A DNA stretch of 64,000 bases from Cupriavidus sp. IDO (GCF_000812465.1 NZ_JWMA01000044.1:186001-250000), one strand, 5' to 3'. Shown: positions 23,034 through 32,664, counted from the first letter of the stretch. Notes: a model not told the origin generated them from the letters alone. Program-made: numbers and translations.

Positions 23034-24422
23034 ATGCCCGCGATCCCGAATGAACAGCTAGCGTCACTGCGCCAGTCGGTGCGCGGCAAGGTCCTGGTGT
23101 CCGACGATCCTGGCTTTGACCAGGCGCGTGCCATCTGGAATGCGACGATCGACCGCCGGCCCGCGCTGATCGTGCAGTGCGCCGGTGCCGCCGATGTCGC
23201 CACGGCCATCGGCTTTGCCCGCGACCACGGGCTGCTGCTGGCGGTGCGCGGTGGTGGCCACAATATTGCCGGCAAGGCGATCTGCGACGACGGGCTGGTC
23301 ATCGACCTGTCGCCGATGCGTGCCGTGCATATCGATACAGGCTCGCGGCGCGCGTGGGTGGAACCCGGTGCCTTGCTTGCCGACTTCGACCACGAGGCCC
23401 AGGCTTGTGGGCTGGCCACGCCGCTGGGCATCAACTCGACCACGGGCGTGGCCGGGCTGACGCTTGGCGGTGGGTTCGGCTGGCTGACGCGCAAGTACGG
23501 CATGACGGTGGATAACCTGCTGTCGGCCGAAGTCATCACGGCGGACGGCAAGCGTCTGCATGCCAGCGAGAAGGAGAACGCCGACCTGTTCTGGGCCCTG
23601 CGCGGTGGCGGCGGGAATTTCGGCGTGGTGACGTTGTTCGAGTTCCGGCTGCATCCGGTCGGGCCGTGGATCATGGCCGGCTTGCTGGTATTTCCCGCCG
23701 AGCAGGGCAAGTCGGTGCTGAGCCAGTACCGCGTGTTCACCGAGACCATGGCCGAGGACATGAACATCTGGGTCGTGATGCGCCAGGCACCGCCGCTGCC
23801 GTTCCTGCCTCAGGCCGTGCATGGCACCGACGTGGTGGTGCTGGCGGTGTTCTACGCCGGCGATCCGGCACAGGGCGCGCCGCTGCTTGCGCCGTTGCGC
23901 GCGTTCGGCACGCCGGTCGGCGAGCACGCCGGCCCGATGCCCTACACCGCGTGGCAACAGGCATTCGATCCATTGCTGACGCCAGGCGCGCGCAACTACT
24001 GGAAGTCGCACAACTTCGCGCAGCTTCCGGACGAGGCGCTCGAGGCCATGATCGATTATTCCGGCCGGCTGCCGTCACCGCACTCCGAGATCTTCATCGG
24101 TTACGTGGGCGGCGTCGCAAACCGCGTTGCGGCCGATGCGACGGCCTACCACCATCGCGACGCGCGCTTCGTGATGAACGTGCATACGCGTTGGGAGCGG
24201 CCTGACGAAGACGCCGCCTGTATTGCCTGGGCCCGTGACTTCTTCCGTGCCACCGAACCGTATGCGACCGGCGGCGTCTATGTGAACTTCCTGACCGAAG
24301 ACGAAGCCGGGCGCATCGGCGCGGCGTATGGCCCCAACTTCGAGCGGCTGGCGCACATCAAGCAGAAATACGATCCGGGAAACCTGTTCCGCATGAACCA
24401 GAACATCGCGCCGGCGACGTAA
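23034..24422 (+). CDS. FAD-linked oxidoreductase (berberine-bridge/PCMH type)
   Basis: The 462-residue protein has a PCMH-type FAD domain with the histidine in AVRGGGHNIAGKAI, which in this family can bind FAD covalently, and LGGGFGWLTRKYGMTVDNLL where bicovalent members have a cysteine but here there is none. The C-terminal BBE domain (YGPNFERLAHIKQKYDPGNL) is intact. It has no signal peptide. It would oxidise an alcohol, sugar or alkaloid-like substrate with O2. ATG 23034 has GGAGG seven bases upstream. The substrate is unknown. Confidence 0.8.
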   Translation: MPAIPNEQLASLRQSVRGKVLVSDDPGFDQARAIWNATIDRRPALIVQCAGAADVATAIGFARDHGLLLAVRGGGHNIAGKAICDDGLVIDLSPMRAVHIDTGSRRAWVEPGALLADFDHEAQACGLATPLGINSTTGVAGLTLGGGFGWLTRKYGMTVDNLLSAEVITADGKRLHASEKENADLFWALRGGGGNFGVVTLFEFRLHPVGPWIMAGLLVFPAEQGKSVLSQYRVFTETMAEDMNIWVVMRQAPPLPFLPQAVHGTDVVVLAVFYAGDPAQGAPLLAPLRAFGTPVGEHAGPMPYTAWQQAFDPLLTPGARNYWKSHNFAQLPDEALEAMIDYSGRLPSPHSEIFIGYVGGVANRVAADATAYHHRDARFVMNVHTRWERPDEDAACIAWARDFFRATEPYATGGVYVNFLTEDEAGRIGAAYGPNFERLAHIKQKYDPGNLFRMNQNIAPAT

Positions 24423-24456
24423 CATCGGAGGGCATGCGCCTTGCTATCATTCGCGC

Positions 24457-24861
24457 ATGCCCGACGACTTCCTGATTCCCCACCACGAGTACGACATCAC
24501 TGCGATCCGTGCGCAGGGTGCGGGCGGGCAGAACATCAACAAGGTCTCGAACGCCGTGCACCTGCGCTACGACGTGCGTGCGTCTTCGCTGCCGCCGGAT
24601 CACAAGGAACGCCTGCTGCAGCTGCACGACCATCGCATCACGCGTGACGGCGTGGTGGTCATCAAGGCCCAGCAATTCCGCAGTCTCGAACAGAATCGCG
24701 AAGACGCGGTGCGGCGCCTGCATGAGCTCGTGCAGAGCGTCGCGACGCCGCCGCGGACCCGCCGCGCCACGCGCCCGACCATGGGTTCGAAGCTGCGGCG
24801 GCTGGAAGGCAAGAGCCAGCGCAGCCAGGTCAAGGCGTTGCGCGGCAAGGTGCTGGACTAG
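24457..24861 (+). CDS. arfB: ribosome-rescue peptidyl-tRNA hydrolase ArfB (YaeJ)
   Basis: The 134-residue protein has the GGQ motif in RAQGAGGQNINKVSNAVHL followed by a basic, Arg/Lys-rich tail (about residues 100-134) that inserts in the empty mRNA tunnel. ArfB releases stalled ribosomes on mRNAs that lack a stop codon. It lacks the stop-codon recognition domain of RF1/RF2, as expected. Short, complete, with a start ATG at 24457. Confidence 0.9.
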   Translation: MPDDFLIPHHEYDITAIRAQGAGGQNINKVSNAVHLRYDVRASSLPPDHKERLLQLHDHRITRDGVVVIKAQQFRSLEQNREDAVRRLHELVQSVATPPRTRRATRPTMGSKLRRLEGKSQRSQVKALRGKVLD

Positions 24862-24880
24862 TCTTCCAGGCAGCAGCCTC

Positions 24881-25759
24881 TCAGCGTGCCGATTGCAGCG
24901 CCGCAATGCGCTGCTCGATCGGCGGGTGGCTGGAGAACAGCGCCATCCACGACTTGCCGCCCGCAATGCCCATGGCCTGCATGTTCTGCGGCAGGCCATC
25001 CGCATCGAGCCCGCCGAGGCGTCGCAGCGCCGACACCATCGGCGCCGGCGAACCCATAAGGCCGGCAGCGCCCGCATCCGCGCGGAACTCGCGGCGGCGC
25101 GAGAAGGTGGCCACGATGATGCTGGCCAGGATGCCGAAGACGATCTCGCAGACGATCACGGTGATCATGTAGCCGATGCCCGGGCCGCTGGATTCTTCAT
25201 CGCTCTTGCGCAGCATCGAATCGACAAAGTAGCCGACCACGCGCGCCAGGAAGATCACGAAGGTATTGACCACACCCTGGATCAGCGTGAGCGTCACCAT
25301 GTCGCCATTGGCGACGTGCGCGACTTCGTGCGCCAGCACGGCTTCCACTTCCTCGTGCGACATCGACTGCAGCAAGCCGGTCGAGACCGCCACCAGCGAG
25401 CTGTTCCTGGTGGCGCCGGTGGCGAACGCATTGGGCTCACCGTCATAGATGGCGACTTCAGGCATAGGCAGGCCGGCGCGGGTGGCCAGCTTTTCCACGG
25501 TCTGGACCAGCCAGAGCTCGGTGCTGGTGCCCGGGTGGGTGATGACCTGGGCGCCGGTGGACCATTTGGCGATGGTCTTGGACATCAGCAGCGAGATAAA
25601 GGCGCCGCCGAAGCCCATCAGGGCGGCAAAGACCAGCAGCATGCCGAGGTTGAGACCGTTGGCGGTCAGGAAGCGGTTCACGCCTAGTACGCTGGCAGTG
25701 ATGCTGAGGACAAGCATGACGGCGAGGTTGGTCGCCAGGAAAAGCAGGACGCGTTTCAT
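24881..25759 (-). CDS. htpX: protease HtpX (M48 zinc metalloprotease)
   Basis: The 292-residue inner-membrane protease has four hydrophobic segments and the zinc motif [13 protein letters not shown] with a further ligand glutamate in the [13 protein letters not shown] region. It degrades misfolded membrane proteins and is often envelope-stress induced. The start at [11 protein letters not shown] matches the family; the frame extends 19 codons farther upstream. It is convergent with arfB and ends about 20 bases from it. Confidence 0.92.
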   Translation of the reverse strand: MKRVLLFLATNLAVMLVLSITASVLGVNRFLTANGLNLGMLLVFAALMGFGGAFISLLMSKTIAKWSTGAQVITHPGTSTELWLVQTVEKLATRAGLPMPEVAIYDGEPNAFATGATRNSSLVAVSTGLLQSMSHEEVEAVLAHEVAHVANGDMVTLTLIQGVVNTFVIFLARVVGYFVDSMLRKSDEESSGPGIGYMITVIVCEIVFGILASIIVATFSRRREFRADAGAAGLMGSPAPMVSALRRLGGLDADGLPQNMQAMGIAGGKSWMALFSSHPPIEQRIAALQSAR

Positions 25760-25866
25760 GAGAGTGGGGCAGTACGACAGTAAGATGCGGACGGGCCGCA
25801 GGCGCGCGCCGTGCATCGGCGCGGCGCGCAGGAACGGGTGCGCGGCGGTTGCCGCGCTGGCGGGGA

Positions 25867-26238
25867 TCAGCCGCGCGGAGGGCGCGACAGCAAAGGCAGG
25901 TCGGGGTCGGGCAGGGCGGCGCCGGCGTAGCGCGGCGGATCCGCGCGGCCGGGGACGGCCATGAAGCGAGGCCGCGGCGCGGGCAGGAGCTGTTCAGCGA
26001 GGTCGGCGCCGGGTTGTTGCGGTTCCGCCGGGTCGGCGTCCGCGGGTAGTGCAGGCCCGGCGGCATCGCTATCCGACAGTGGCATCGGAGCCGGCGCGTA
26101 CAGTGTCGTCTGCGCGGCGCTTTCGGCCGCCGTCGCGAGCGCGGGCGAACTGGCCCATGCCTGGAAGGGCATCAGGGCCAGCAGCAAGACCAGCAGGAAA
26201 AGCCGGATGGGGCGCACGCGGGGATGATCTGTCGACAT
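25867..26238 (-). CDS. small secreted protein divergent from a CadR-type regulator
   Basis: The 123-residue protein starts with [19 protein letters not shown] and a Sec signal peptide ending near FQAWASS. The mature part is Ala/Pro/Glu-rich and low-complexity, with no cysteine. Its signal peptide (leucine run then MPFQAW) resembles the small CzcI-like secreted proteins that accompany some metal-resistance loci, but that is a weak likeness. Being divergent from the metal regulator suggests a metal-linked envelope role. No recognisable domain. Confidence 0.55.
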   Translation of the reverse strand: MSTDHPRVRPIRLFLLVLLLALMPFQAWASSPALATAAESAAQTTLYAPAPMPLSDSDAAGPALPADADPAEPQQPGADLAEQLLPAPRPRFMAVPGRADPPRYAGAALPDPDLPLLSRPPRG

Positions 26239-26377
26239 CAGTTGCGGGAATTCTACAGGATGCCGCCGGGTCGGGACGAGGCGAGGGGAGCGGGGACGCA
26301 ACTGCGAAGGGCCCACGGACAAGGGGCCGCAAGAGACACTTCCGCAGGTCCGGCGGTTTTCCCCTACACTAGACGAA

Positions 26378-26397
26378 ACCCTGTAGGAACTACAAGG
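26378..26397. promoter_or_regulatory. MerR-type operator of CadR/PbrR class
   Basis: ACCCTGTAG-GAA-CTACAAGG is an interrupted dyad in the 169-base divergent region. It resembles the ACCCTRTAG...CTACAGGGT sites known for CadR/PbrR-type regulators, with two mismatches in the right half. It lies just upstream of the regulator gene. The -35/-10 pair is not clear in either direction. Confidence 0.6.
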
Positions 26398-26407
26398 AAC
26401 TCCCCTC

Positions 26408-26842
26408 ATGCGCATCGGTGAACTCTCCCGTACCAGCGGCTGCGATGTCGAAACCATCCGCTACTACGAGCGCGAAGGCCTGCTCGACCTGCCTCAGCGC
26501 GAAGACAACGGCTATCGGCGCTATGGCGACGCCCACCTGGTCCAGCTCAACTTCGTCCGCCATTGCCGTTCGCTCGGCATGAGCCTTTCCGACGTACGCC
26601 GGCTGCGCGACTTCGAACGCAATCCGTCCCAGGATTGCGACGACATCAACGCGCTGCTGGACCGCCAGATCGAGCAGATCCATGCGCAGCGCATGTCGCT
26701 GGAAGCACTGGAAGGGCAGTTGCGCGCGCTGCGCGAGACCTGCCACCACCACCATCACCAGCCTGCGAGCGAATGCGGGATCCTGCAGAACCTGCAGCAG
26801 GCCGCAGTCGGTGCCGCGTGCGAGTGCCATTCGCACGGCTGA
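26408..26842 (+). CDS. cadR: Cd(II)/Pb(II)-responsive MerR-family regulator
   Basis: The 144-residue protein has a MerR DNA-binding domain and dimerisation helix. Metal-site residues match the CadR/PbrR family: Cys77 (SQDCDDIN), Cys112 (ETCHHHHH) and Cys123 (SECGIL), plus a five-histidine run at 113-117 and a C-terminal Cys138, Cys140 and His141/His143 cluster (CECHSHG). It should activate a metal-resistance promoter by twisting the operator DNA. No cadA-type ATPase gene is adjacent. Confidence 0.88.
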   Translation: MRIGELSRTSGCDVETIRYYEREGLLDLPQREDNGYRRYGDAHLVQLNFVRHCRSLGMSLSDVRRLRDFERNPSQDCDDINALLDRQIEQIHAQRMSLEALEGQLRALRETCHHHHHQPASECGILQNLQQAAVGAACECHSHG

Positions 26843-27358
26843 GCGCTGTGCTAGGATGGAGATTCCTGCGCTCGCACCAGCCCGGTGCAGCGGGCATTGC
26901 CGGGGACCGCTTGCGATAGTCAGCCATCACTATCGTTGTGATGTCGTATCGAAGACGGTACCCGGCTGATTTTCCTGATTCTTCCTACGTAACTGTCATG
27001 TCCGATCGCCAGCCGCTGCTGCCCGTAGCGCCCGCCCGCCTTGCGCGGCAGGTGTGCACGCGCGCCTGCGCGACCGCCGCGCTGGCCAGCCAGGCCATGC
27101 GCGCGACGCCCCGCCGGATCGGCGCACCGCCTGATCCCGCCCGGTTCCCAGCCTGACAGTCTCCCACTAAGGGGTCCGGGGCCGAACCGGGCCCGAGCCA
27201 GCGTCTTTTCGTTGCCGGCATCCGCCAGTCTCCCGGCGCCCTGCCTTTGCTTTGTTGATTCCTGATTGTGCGTCGCCCTGTCTGCGCAGCCTGCGGCTGT
27301 CGCCGCCCCGCGCGGATCCCGGGTCACCCTTAACTTGTTATCTGTCCGAGGACTTGCC
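26843..27358. other. non-coding stretch between cadR and rnk
   Basis: No gene is supported in these 516 bases. The open frames present lack family similarity or translation signals. There are G/C-rich inverted repeats around 27150-27195 that could be a terminator or leader structure, but no convincing T tract. Confidence 0.45.
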
Positions 27359-27778
27359 ATGACTGCCTCCAAGCCGATTGCCCCGACCCTTTACCTGACC
27401 GAGCTCGATGTGACGCGCCTGGAACGCATCGCCGGGCGCGCAGGCGCTGCCCAGCTCGCCGAGATGCTGGATGACCTGCTCGCGCGCGCCGCCATCGTGG
27501 CGCCGGAGGATATCCCGACCGACGTGGTCACCATGAATTCCCGCCTGGTCTGCTCGCTCGAAGGCGACAGCACGCCGCGCAACTGGACGCTGGTGTACCC
27601 CGATGCTGCGGATTTCGAAGCCGGCCAGCTCTCGGTGCTGTCGCCGGTGGGCCAGGCGCTGCTCGGCGCGCGTGCCGGCCAGACCGTCAGCTACCGCCTG
27701 CCGGACCGGCGCGAGCAGAACGTGACGGTGGTCGAGATTGCGTTCCAGCCGGAAGCCAGCGGCCAGTACACCCTTTGA
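27359..27778 (+). CDS. rnk: regulator of nucleoside diphosphate kinase Rnk
   Basis: The 139-residue protein has an N-terminal Rnk helical domain (LYLTELDVTRLERIAGRAG) and a GreA/GreB-like C-terminal domain (DVVTMNSRLVCSLEGD, LSVLSPVGQALLGARAGQ). Rnk binds RNA polymerase without the Gre coiled-coil tip and influences nucleotide pools. ATG 27359 matches the family start; the frame is open 31 codons upstream. Confidence 0.9.
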   Translation: MTASKPIAPTLYLTELDVTRLERIAGRAGAAQLAEMLDDLLARAAIVAPEDIPTDVVTMNSRLVCSLEGDSTPRNWTLVYPDAADFEAGQLSVLSPVGQALLGARAGQTVSYRLPDRREQNVTVVEIAFQPEASGQYTL

Positions 27779-28044
27779 AGCGTGGCGCCCGGTCGACATG
27801 CGCCGGGGCGTCCACGCAATTGACGGCGCGCCGGTGTGCCGCTGGCGATTTCCGGCCGCACCATTCGTCCGCATGCCCGGCGTTTCACGACTCGCAACGC
27901 ACCATTCGTCGCAGCAGTATTTCTGGTGGCGCGATCAGCAACTAACCTTCAGTCCGTGCTTGCATGGCAACAAAGATTGCTAAGCGGCAAGGAGTTAGCT
28001 GGTCACATACAAGAAAGACGAATACTCAGTTGAAGGAGTCCGAA

Positions 28045-28458
28045 ATGATCGCCAGACGCATCCTCGGCGGCGCGCTCGTGTTTGCGGCAGTGGCCGCATC
28101 GGCCGCGGCGATAGCTGCCCCCGCCACCAGCAAGGTTGGCAAATTCGATGTCTATGCCGACGCGCTGCGCGTTGGCAAGTATGACGTCTATACCGACGGC
28201 GCCAAGCAAGGCAAGTTCGATACGTACACGGACGGCGCCCGCCAGGGCAGGTTCGATACGTACTCGGAAGGCTCGCGCAGCGGCGGCAAGTTCGACAGCT
28301 TCAGTGAAGGCACGCATACCTTCAGCGGCGAGATTTCCAAGCAGGGCAAGTTCGATACCTTCAGTGAAGGTACGCACAGCTTCAGCGGCGAAATCGCAGC
28401 CAGCTCGCTGGACAACTCCCGCACTGGCGACGGCTCGCTTTACGGCTACCGCGTCTGA
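28045..28458 (+). CDS. secreted GKFD-repeat protein of unknown function
   Basis: The 137-residue protein has a signal peptide (MIARRILGGALVFAAVAAS, cleavage near IAAPA) and then five to six tandem units built on GKFD-x-Y/F-x-D/E-G: VGKFDVYADA, VGKYDVYTDG, QGKFDTYTDG, QGRFDTYSEG, GGKFDSFSEG and QGKFDTFSEG. The last two also carry a HTFSGEI / HSFSGEI insert. The pattern of aromatic and acidic residues in short units suggests a beta-rich or solenoid fold exported to the envelope. ATG 28045 has an AAGGAG site. I do not recognise a family. Confidence 0.75.
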   Translation: MIARRILGGALVFAAVAASAAAIAAPATSKVGKFDVYADALRVGKYDVYTDGAKQGKFDTYTDGARQGRFDTYSEGSRSGGKFDSFSEGTHTFSGEISKQGKFDTFSEGTHSFSGEIAASSLDNSRTGDGSLYGYRV

Positions 28459-28702
28459 CGCGGGCCTGGTCTCCCGGGACCTCTGGCGGCCACCTCGGTG
28501 GCCGCTAGTTTTGGACGCACCGGCGACCGCAAGTTTCTCTTCCGCCTGCCCGACCGACCTCCTCCTCCTTCTCTCTCCGCCGGGCAGGCGATTTTTCCCC
28601 TTACGCTGATTTGTACGCGCTGCGCCGATGCAGGTGCGAACGTGTTGCGTCCGCCCGTCTGAACGGTCCGCTGCTGCCGCTATCCAGTTCGCGTGCCGCG
28701 AT

Positions 28703-29581
28703 TCAGGGCTGCCGTGCCGCGAACGTGTCGCACTTGCGGATGTCGCCCGTGGTCAGTCCCTGCCGCAGCCAGCGCACCCGCTGCTCGCTGGTGCCGTGCG
28801 TAAAGGCCTCCGGCACGACGTAGCCCTGGGCCTGCCGCTGCAGGCGGTCGTCGCCGATCGCGGCGGCGGCCTTCAGGCCTTCCTCGATATCGCCCGGTTC
28901 CAGCAGCTGCTGGTTGGCCTTCTGCGCGTTGGCGGCCCACACGCCTGCCAGGCAATCGGCCTGCAGTTCCATGCGCACGGAAAGCTGGTTGGCCTGCGCC
29001 TCGCCCATGCGGCGGCGGGCGTTGTCGACCTTGGCCGACACGCCGAGCAGGTTCTGCACATGGTGGCCGATCTCATGTGCGATCACGTACGCCTGGGCAA
29101 AATCGCCACCGGCACCGAAGCGCTGGCGCAGCTCGTCATAGAAGGCCAGGTCGATATAGACCTTCTGGTCGCCGGGGCAATAGAACGGCCCCATTGCCGA
29201 CTGGCCGGTGCCGCATGCCGTAGGCGTGGCGCCAGAAAACATCACCAGCGTGGGTGGCGCGTAGCGGCGGTTCAGTTCCGTCTCGAAGATGTGCTCCCAC
29301 GTGCGCTCGGTATTGCCAAGCACCTTGCGTGTGAACACCGTCATATGGTCGGTGGCGGGCGGCCGGTTGGCTTGCTGATGCTGATGCTGCGGCTGCGAGC
29401 CTTGCAGGACCGACGCGCCTTGCATGATCACCGACGGATCGATGCCGAAGAAATAGGAAGCGGCCAGCGCAATGACGATGGTACCGATCCCAATGGTCGT
29501 CGGCCCGCCGAACCCGCCACCGCCGAATCCGCCGCGGCGGTCTTCAACGTTCTGGCTTTCGGCTTCGTCATCGAGGCGCAT
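28703..29581 (-). CDS. ypfJ: neutral zinc metallopeptidase, YpfJ family
   Basis: The 292-residue protein has a glycine-rich N-terminal cytosolic tail, one membrane segment (about residues 30-50) and a periplasmic domain with the zinc motif AYVIAHEIGHHVQNLLG. Further family segments include AQANQLSVRMELQADCLAG with the third ligand, and GSAEQRVRWLRQG-like text. The substrate is unknown. Complete, convergent with the GKFD gene. Confidence 0.88.
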   Translation of the reverse strand: MRLDDEAESQNVEDRRGGFGGGGFGGPTTIGIGTIVIALAASYFFGIDPSVIMQGASVLQGSQPQHQHQQANRPPATDHMTVFTRKVLGNTERTWEHIFETELNRRYAPPTLVMFSGATPTACGTGQSAMGPFYCPGDQKVYIDLAFYDELRQRFGAGGDFAQAYVIAHEIGHHVQNLLGVSAKVDNARRRMGEAQANQLSVRMELQADCLAGVWAANAQKANQQLLEPGDIEEGLKAAAAIGDDRLQRQAQGYVVPEAFTHGTSEQRVRWLRQGLTTGDIRKCDTFAARQP

Positions 29582-29662
29582 GGGGACTCCGTTCTTGCTG
29601 GTCTGATTGGGTGGCAGTCAGTATAGCAATGCGATTTGCCGCGGGCTGGCCAGCGCAGCCAT

Positions 29663-29710
29663 AAAAAAACACCGCCCGCGCAGCCCTGGAGATGGGCGAT
29701 GCGGGCGGTG
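29663..29710 (-). terminator. intrinsic terminator after pyk
   Basis: On the minus strand, CACCGCCCGC (29710-29701) and GCGGGCGGTG (29679-29670) pair around a 21-base loop, followed by TTTTTTT (29669-29663). It lies 60 bases beyond the pyk stop. Confidence 0.85.
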
Positions 29711-29769
29711 TGCGGCAAGCGTGGCGGTGCTGCCTGGACGTTCCCTCAACCGAACGCCGGATACTGCGC

Positions 29770-31233
29770 TCAGGCCAGCGCGGCTTCGCGTGCGGCGCCG
29801 GTGCCGGCGACTGCGTTGCCGGTGACTTCGGCAACGCGCAGCAGGTTGGTGGTGCCACCCTGGCCGAACGGCATGCCTGCGGCGATGGTGATCTGGTCAC
29901 CTGGCGCGGCGTAGCCTTCCACCAGCGCGGCGCGCGTGGCGGCTTCGACCATCTCGTCCACGCTCTGCACGTCCGGGCTCACGGTGGAGTGGACGCCCCA
30001 GGCAATCGCCAGGCGGCGCGCGATTTCCAGGTTCGGCGTGATGCTGACGATCGGCGCGCACGGACGCTCGCGTGCCGCGCGCAGCGCGGTCGCACCCGAC
30101 GACGTGTAGGTCACCGTCGCGGCCGCGCCGATGATCTGCGTGACTTCGCGCAGTGCCGCGCAGATGGCATCCTGCCGCGTGTTCAGCGGTGTTTCATGCT
30201 GCGCGTCGAGCAGGTTGCGGTAGAGCGGATCGCGTTCGACCTCGGTGACGATGCGGTTCATCATCGACACCGCCGGCACCGGGTAGCGGCCATTGGCCGA
30301 TTCGGCCGACAGCATCACAGCATCGGCGCCTTCGTAGATGGCGCTGGCCACGTCGGATGCTTCGGCGCGGGTCGGCACCGGCGAATCAATCATCGATTCC
30401 AGCATCTGCGTGGCGATCACCACGGGTTTGCCGAGCTGGCGGCACACGCGCAGGATGCGCTTCTGCACGCCGGGCACACGCTCGGGCGGCAGTTCCACGC
30501 CGAGGTCGCCGCGCGCCACCATCACCGAATCCGACACGCGCACGATCTCTTCGAGCTGCTGCAGCGCGGCCGGCTTTTCGATCTTGGACAGGATGCCGGC
30601 ACGGGTGCCGACGATCTCGCGTGCCTCGACGATATCGGACGGACGCTGCACGAAGGACAGGCCGATCCAGTCAGCACCGAGCGACAGCGCGAAGTCCAGG
30701 TCCTTGCGGTCCTTTTCCGTCAGCGCGGGGATGGGGATCACGGCGTCGGGCACGTTCACACCCTTGCGGTCAGACAGCGTGCCGTTGTTGACCACGCGCG
30801 TGGTGATGCTGCCGGCGGACACGGCTTCGATCGCCAGGCGCACCTTGCCGTCGTCGATCAGCAGCGACTGGCCGGGCTGCGCGGCGCGAAACAGCTCGGG
30901 GTGCGGCAGGTGCACGCGGGTGCCGTCGCCAGGGGTCGGGTCGCTGTCGAGCACGAATACGTCGCCGGCCCTGACCGCGACCTTGCCCGCGGCAAAGACG
31001 CCGATGCGCAGCTTGGGGCCCTGCAGGTCGGCCAGGATCGCGATCGGGCGGCCGGTCTCGGCCTCGATCTTGCGCACGGCGTCATAGCGCGCGCGGTGGT
31101 CTTCGTGCGTGCCGTGGCTGAAGTTGAGCCGGAATACGTCGGCGCCCGCCTCGAACAGCTCGCGGATCACCGCGATGTCGGTACTGGCAGGGCCGAGCGT
31201 GGCAACGATCTTCGCTTTGCGCTGGCGTCTCAT
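29770..31233 (-). CDS. pyk: pyruvate kinase
   Basis: The 487-residue enzyme makes pyruvate and ATP from phosphoenolpyruvate. It begins RRQRKAKIVATLGPAST and shows the active-site lysine in GILSKIEKPAAL, the GDLGVELPPE motif and a full C-terminal allosteric domain. Last gene of gcl-hyi-glxR-ttuD-pyk; glycerate from glyoxylate is phosphorylated to 2-phosphoglycerate, converted by enolase to PEP, and drained by this kinase. Confidence 0.95.
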   Translation of the reverse strand: MRRQRKAKIVATLGPASTDIAVIRELFEAGADVFRLNFSHGTHEDHRARYDAVRKIEAETGRPIAILADLQGPKLRIGVFAAGKVAVRAGDVFVLDSDPTPGDGTRVHLPHPELFRAAQPGQSLLIDDGKVRLAIEAVSAGSITTRVVNNGTLSDRKGVNVPDAVIPIPALTEKDRKDLDFALSLGADWIGLSFVQRPSDIVEAREIVGTRAGILSKIEKPAALQQLEEIVRVSDSVMVARGDLGVELPPERVPGVQKRILRVCRQLGKPVVIATQMLESMIDSPVPTRAEASDVASAIYEGADAVMLSAESANGRYPVPAVSMMNRIVTEVERDPLYRNLLDAQHETPLNTRQDAICAALREVTQIIGAAATVTYTSSGATALRAARERPCAPIVSITPNLEIARRLAIAWGVHSTVSPDVQSVDEMVEAATRAALVEGYAAPGDQITIAAGMPFGQGGTTNLLRVAEVTGNAVAGTGAAREAALA

Positions 31234-31341
31234 GATGTCTCCTCTTCCATTCTCGGACGGCGCGCCACATGGCGCGCCGGGTAATGCTGTTCAGGTGGAC
31301 TACAGGTTCGGTACTGCGGTACTGCAATAACGGCAGAAGGC

Positions 31342-32664
31342 CTACACGATCAGGATCGCGCGGAAGTCGTTCACGTTGGTACGGGTCGGATTGGTGACGA
31401 TCAGGTCGTCCACGCCGGCAAAGAAGCCGTAGCCGTCGTTGTTCTCGAGGTGCGCACGCGCGGACAGGCCACGCGCCGCGGCGCGGGTCAGCGTATCGGG
31501 TGCCAGCAGGGCACCGGCGTTGTCCTCGGATCCGTCGATGCCGTCGGTATCGCACGCAATCGCGTGCACGCTGGGCAGGCCGTCGAGCGCCACCGCGAGC
31601 GACAGCAGGAATTCGGCATTGCGCCCGCCGCGGCCCTTGCCGCGCACGGTCACGGTGGTTTCGCCGCCGGACAGCAGCACACACGGCTTCGCGAACGGCT
31701 GGCCGTGCTGCGCGATCTGGCGCGCAATGGCGGCATGCACGAGCGCCACGTCGCGCGCTTCACCTTCGATGCAATCGGACAGGATGTGGGCCTCGTAGCC
31801 GAGTTCACGGGCGCGTGCCGCGGCAGCTTCGAGCGATTGCTGCGCGGTGGCCAGCGTCACGTTGCGATGGCCTTCGAAGCGGGCGTCGCCCGGCTTGGGC
31901 GTTTCGCCGGCGCCGCTTTCCAGGTGGGCGCGCACATTGGCAGGCACGTCGATCGCATACTTGGCGATGACCGCCAGCGCATCGGCGCAGGTAGTGGCAT
32001 CGGGCAACGTCGGGCCGCTCGCGATGAGGGTCGGGTCGTCGCCGGGAATATCGGAAATCAGCAGTGTCTCGACGCGTGCCGGCGCGCAGTGCAGCGCCAG
32101 CCGGCCGCCCTTGAGCGCCGACAGGTGCTTGCGCACGCAGTTCATCTCGCCGATGCTCGCGCCGCTGCGCAGCAGCGCCTTGTTGACGGCCTGCTTGTCG
32201 GCCAGCGAGATGCCCGGCGCGGGTGCCGCCAGCAGGGCCGAGCCGCCGCCTGAAATCAGGCACAGCACGAGGTCGTCGGCAGTCAGGCCCTGCACCAGTT
32301 CCACCATCCGTTGCGCGGCGCGCTGGCCGGCTTCATCGGGAACGGGGTGCGCGGCTTCGACGACTTCAATGCGCTTGCAGTCGGCGCCGTGGCCGTAGCG
32401 CGTCACCACCAGCCCCGACACCTCGCCTTGCCAGTTCGCCTCGACTGCCTGCGCCATCGCGGCGGCGGCCTTGCCGGCGCCGATCACTACGGTGCGGCCC
32501 CTGGGCGGCGACGGCAGGTGCGGCGGCAGGCAGTGGCTGGCGCTGACGGCGGCGACCGCGGTATCGAACAGCTCGCGCAGCAGCGCGCGGGGATTGATCT
32601 GTTCGGGATGGCCTGCCGGGCGCTGGGACGACAGCAGGGCGGCTTGAGGTTCGGTGGCGAGCAT
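31342..32664 (-). CDS. ttuD: glycerate 2-kinase, MOFRL family
   Basis: The 440-residue protein has the N-terminal DUF4147 domain with VVIGAGKAAAAMAQAVE and LISGGGSALLAAPAPG and the C-terminal MOFRL domain with GGRNAEFLLSLAVALDG and CDTDGIDGSEDNAGA. TtuD is often named hydroxypyruvate reductase, but this family is now known as ATP-dependent glycerate 2-kinase. Its place between glxR and pyk agrees with that. Start ATG 32664. Confidence 0.92.
   Translation of the reverse strand: MLATEPQAALLSSQRPAGHPEQINPRALLRELFDTAVAAVSASHCLPPHLPSPPRGRTVVIGAGKAAAAMAQAVEANWQGEVSGLVVTRYGHGADCKRIEVVEAAHPVPDEAGQRAAQRMVELVQGLTADDLVLCLISGGGSALLAAPAPGISLADKQAVNKALLRSGASIGEMNCVRKHLSALKGGRLALHCAPARVETLLISDIPGDDPTLIASGPTLPDATTCADALAVIAKYAIDVPANVRAHLESGAGETPKPGDARFEGHRNVTLATAQQSLEAAAARARELGYEAHILSDCIEGEARDVALVHAAIARQIAQHGQPFAKPCVLLSGGETTVTVRGKGRGGRNAEFLLSLAVALDGLPSVHAIACDTDGIDGSEDNAGALLAPDTLTRAAARGLSARAHLENNDGYGFFAGVDDLIVTNPTRTNVNDFRAILIV

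Noticed and set aside
28130..28430. The repeat in the GKFD gene as a CRISPR-like array
   Set aside because: The repeats are in frame, vary at the DNA level, and encode regular peptide units; there are no spacers or cas genes.
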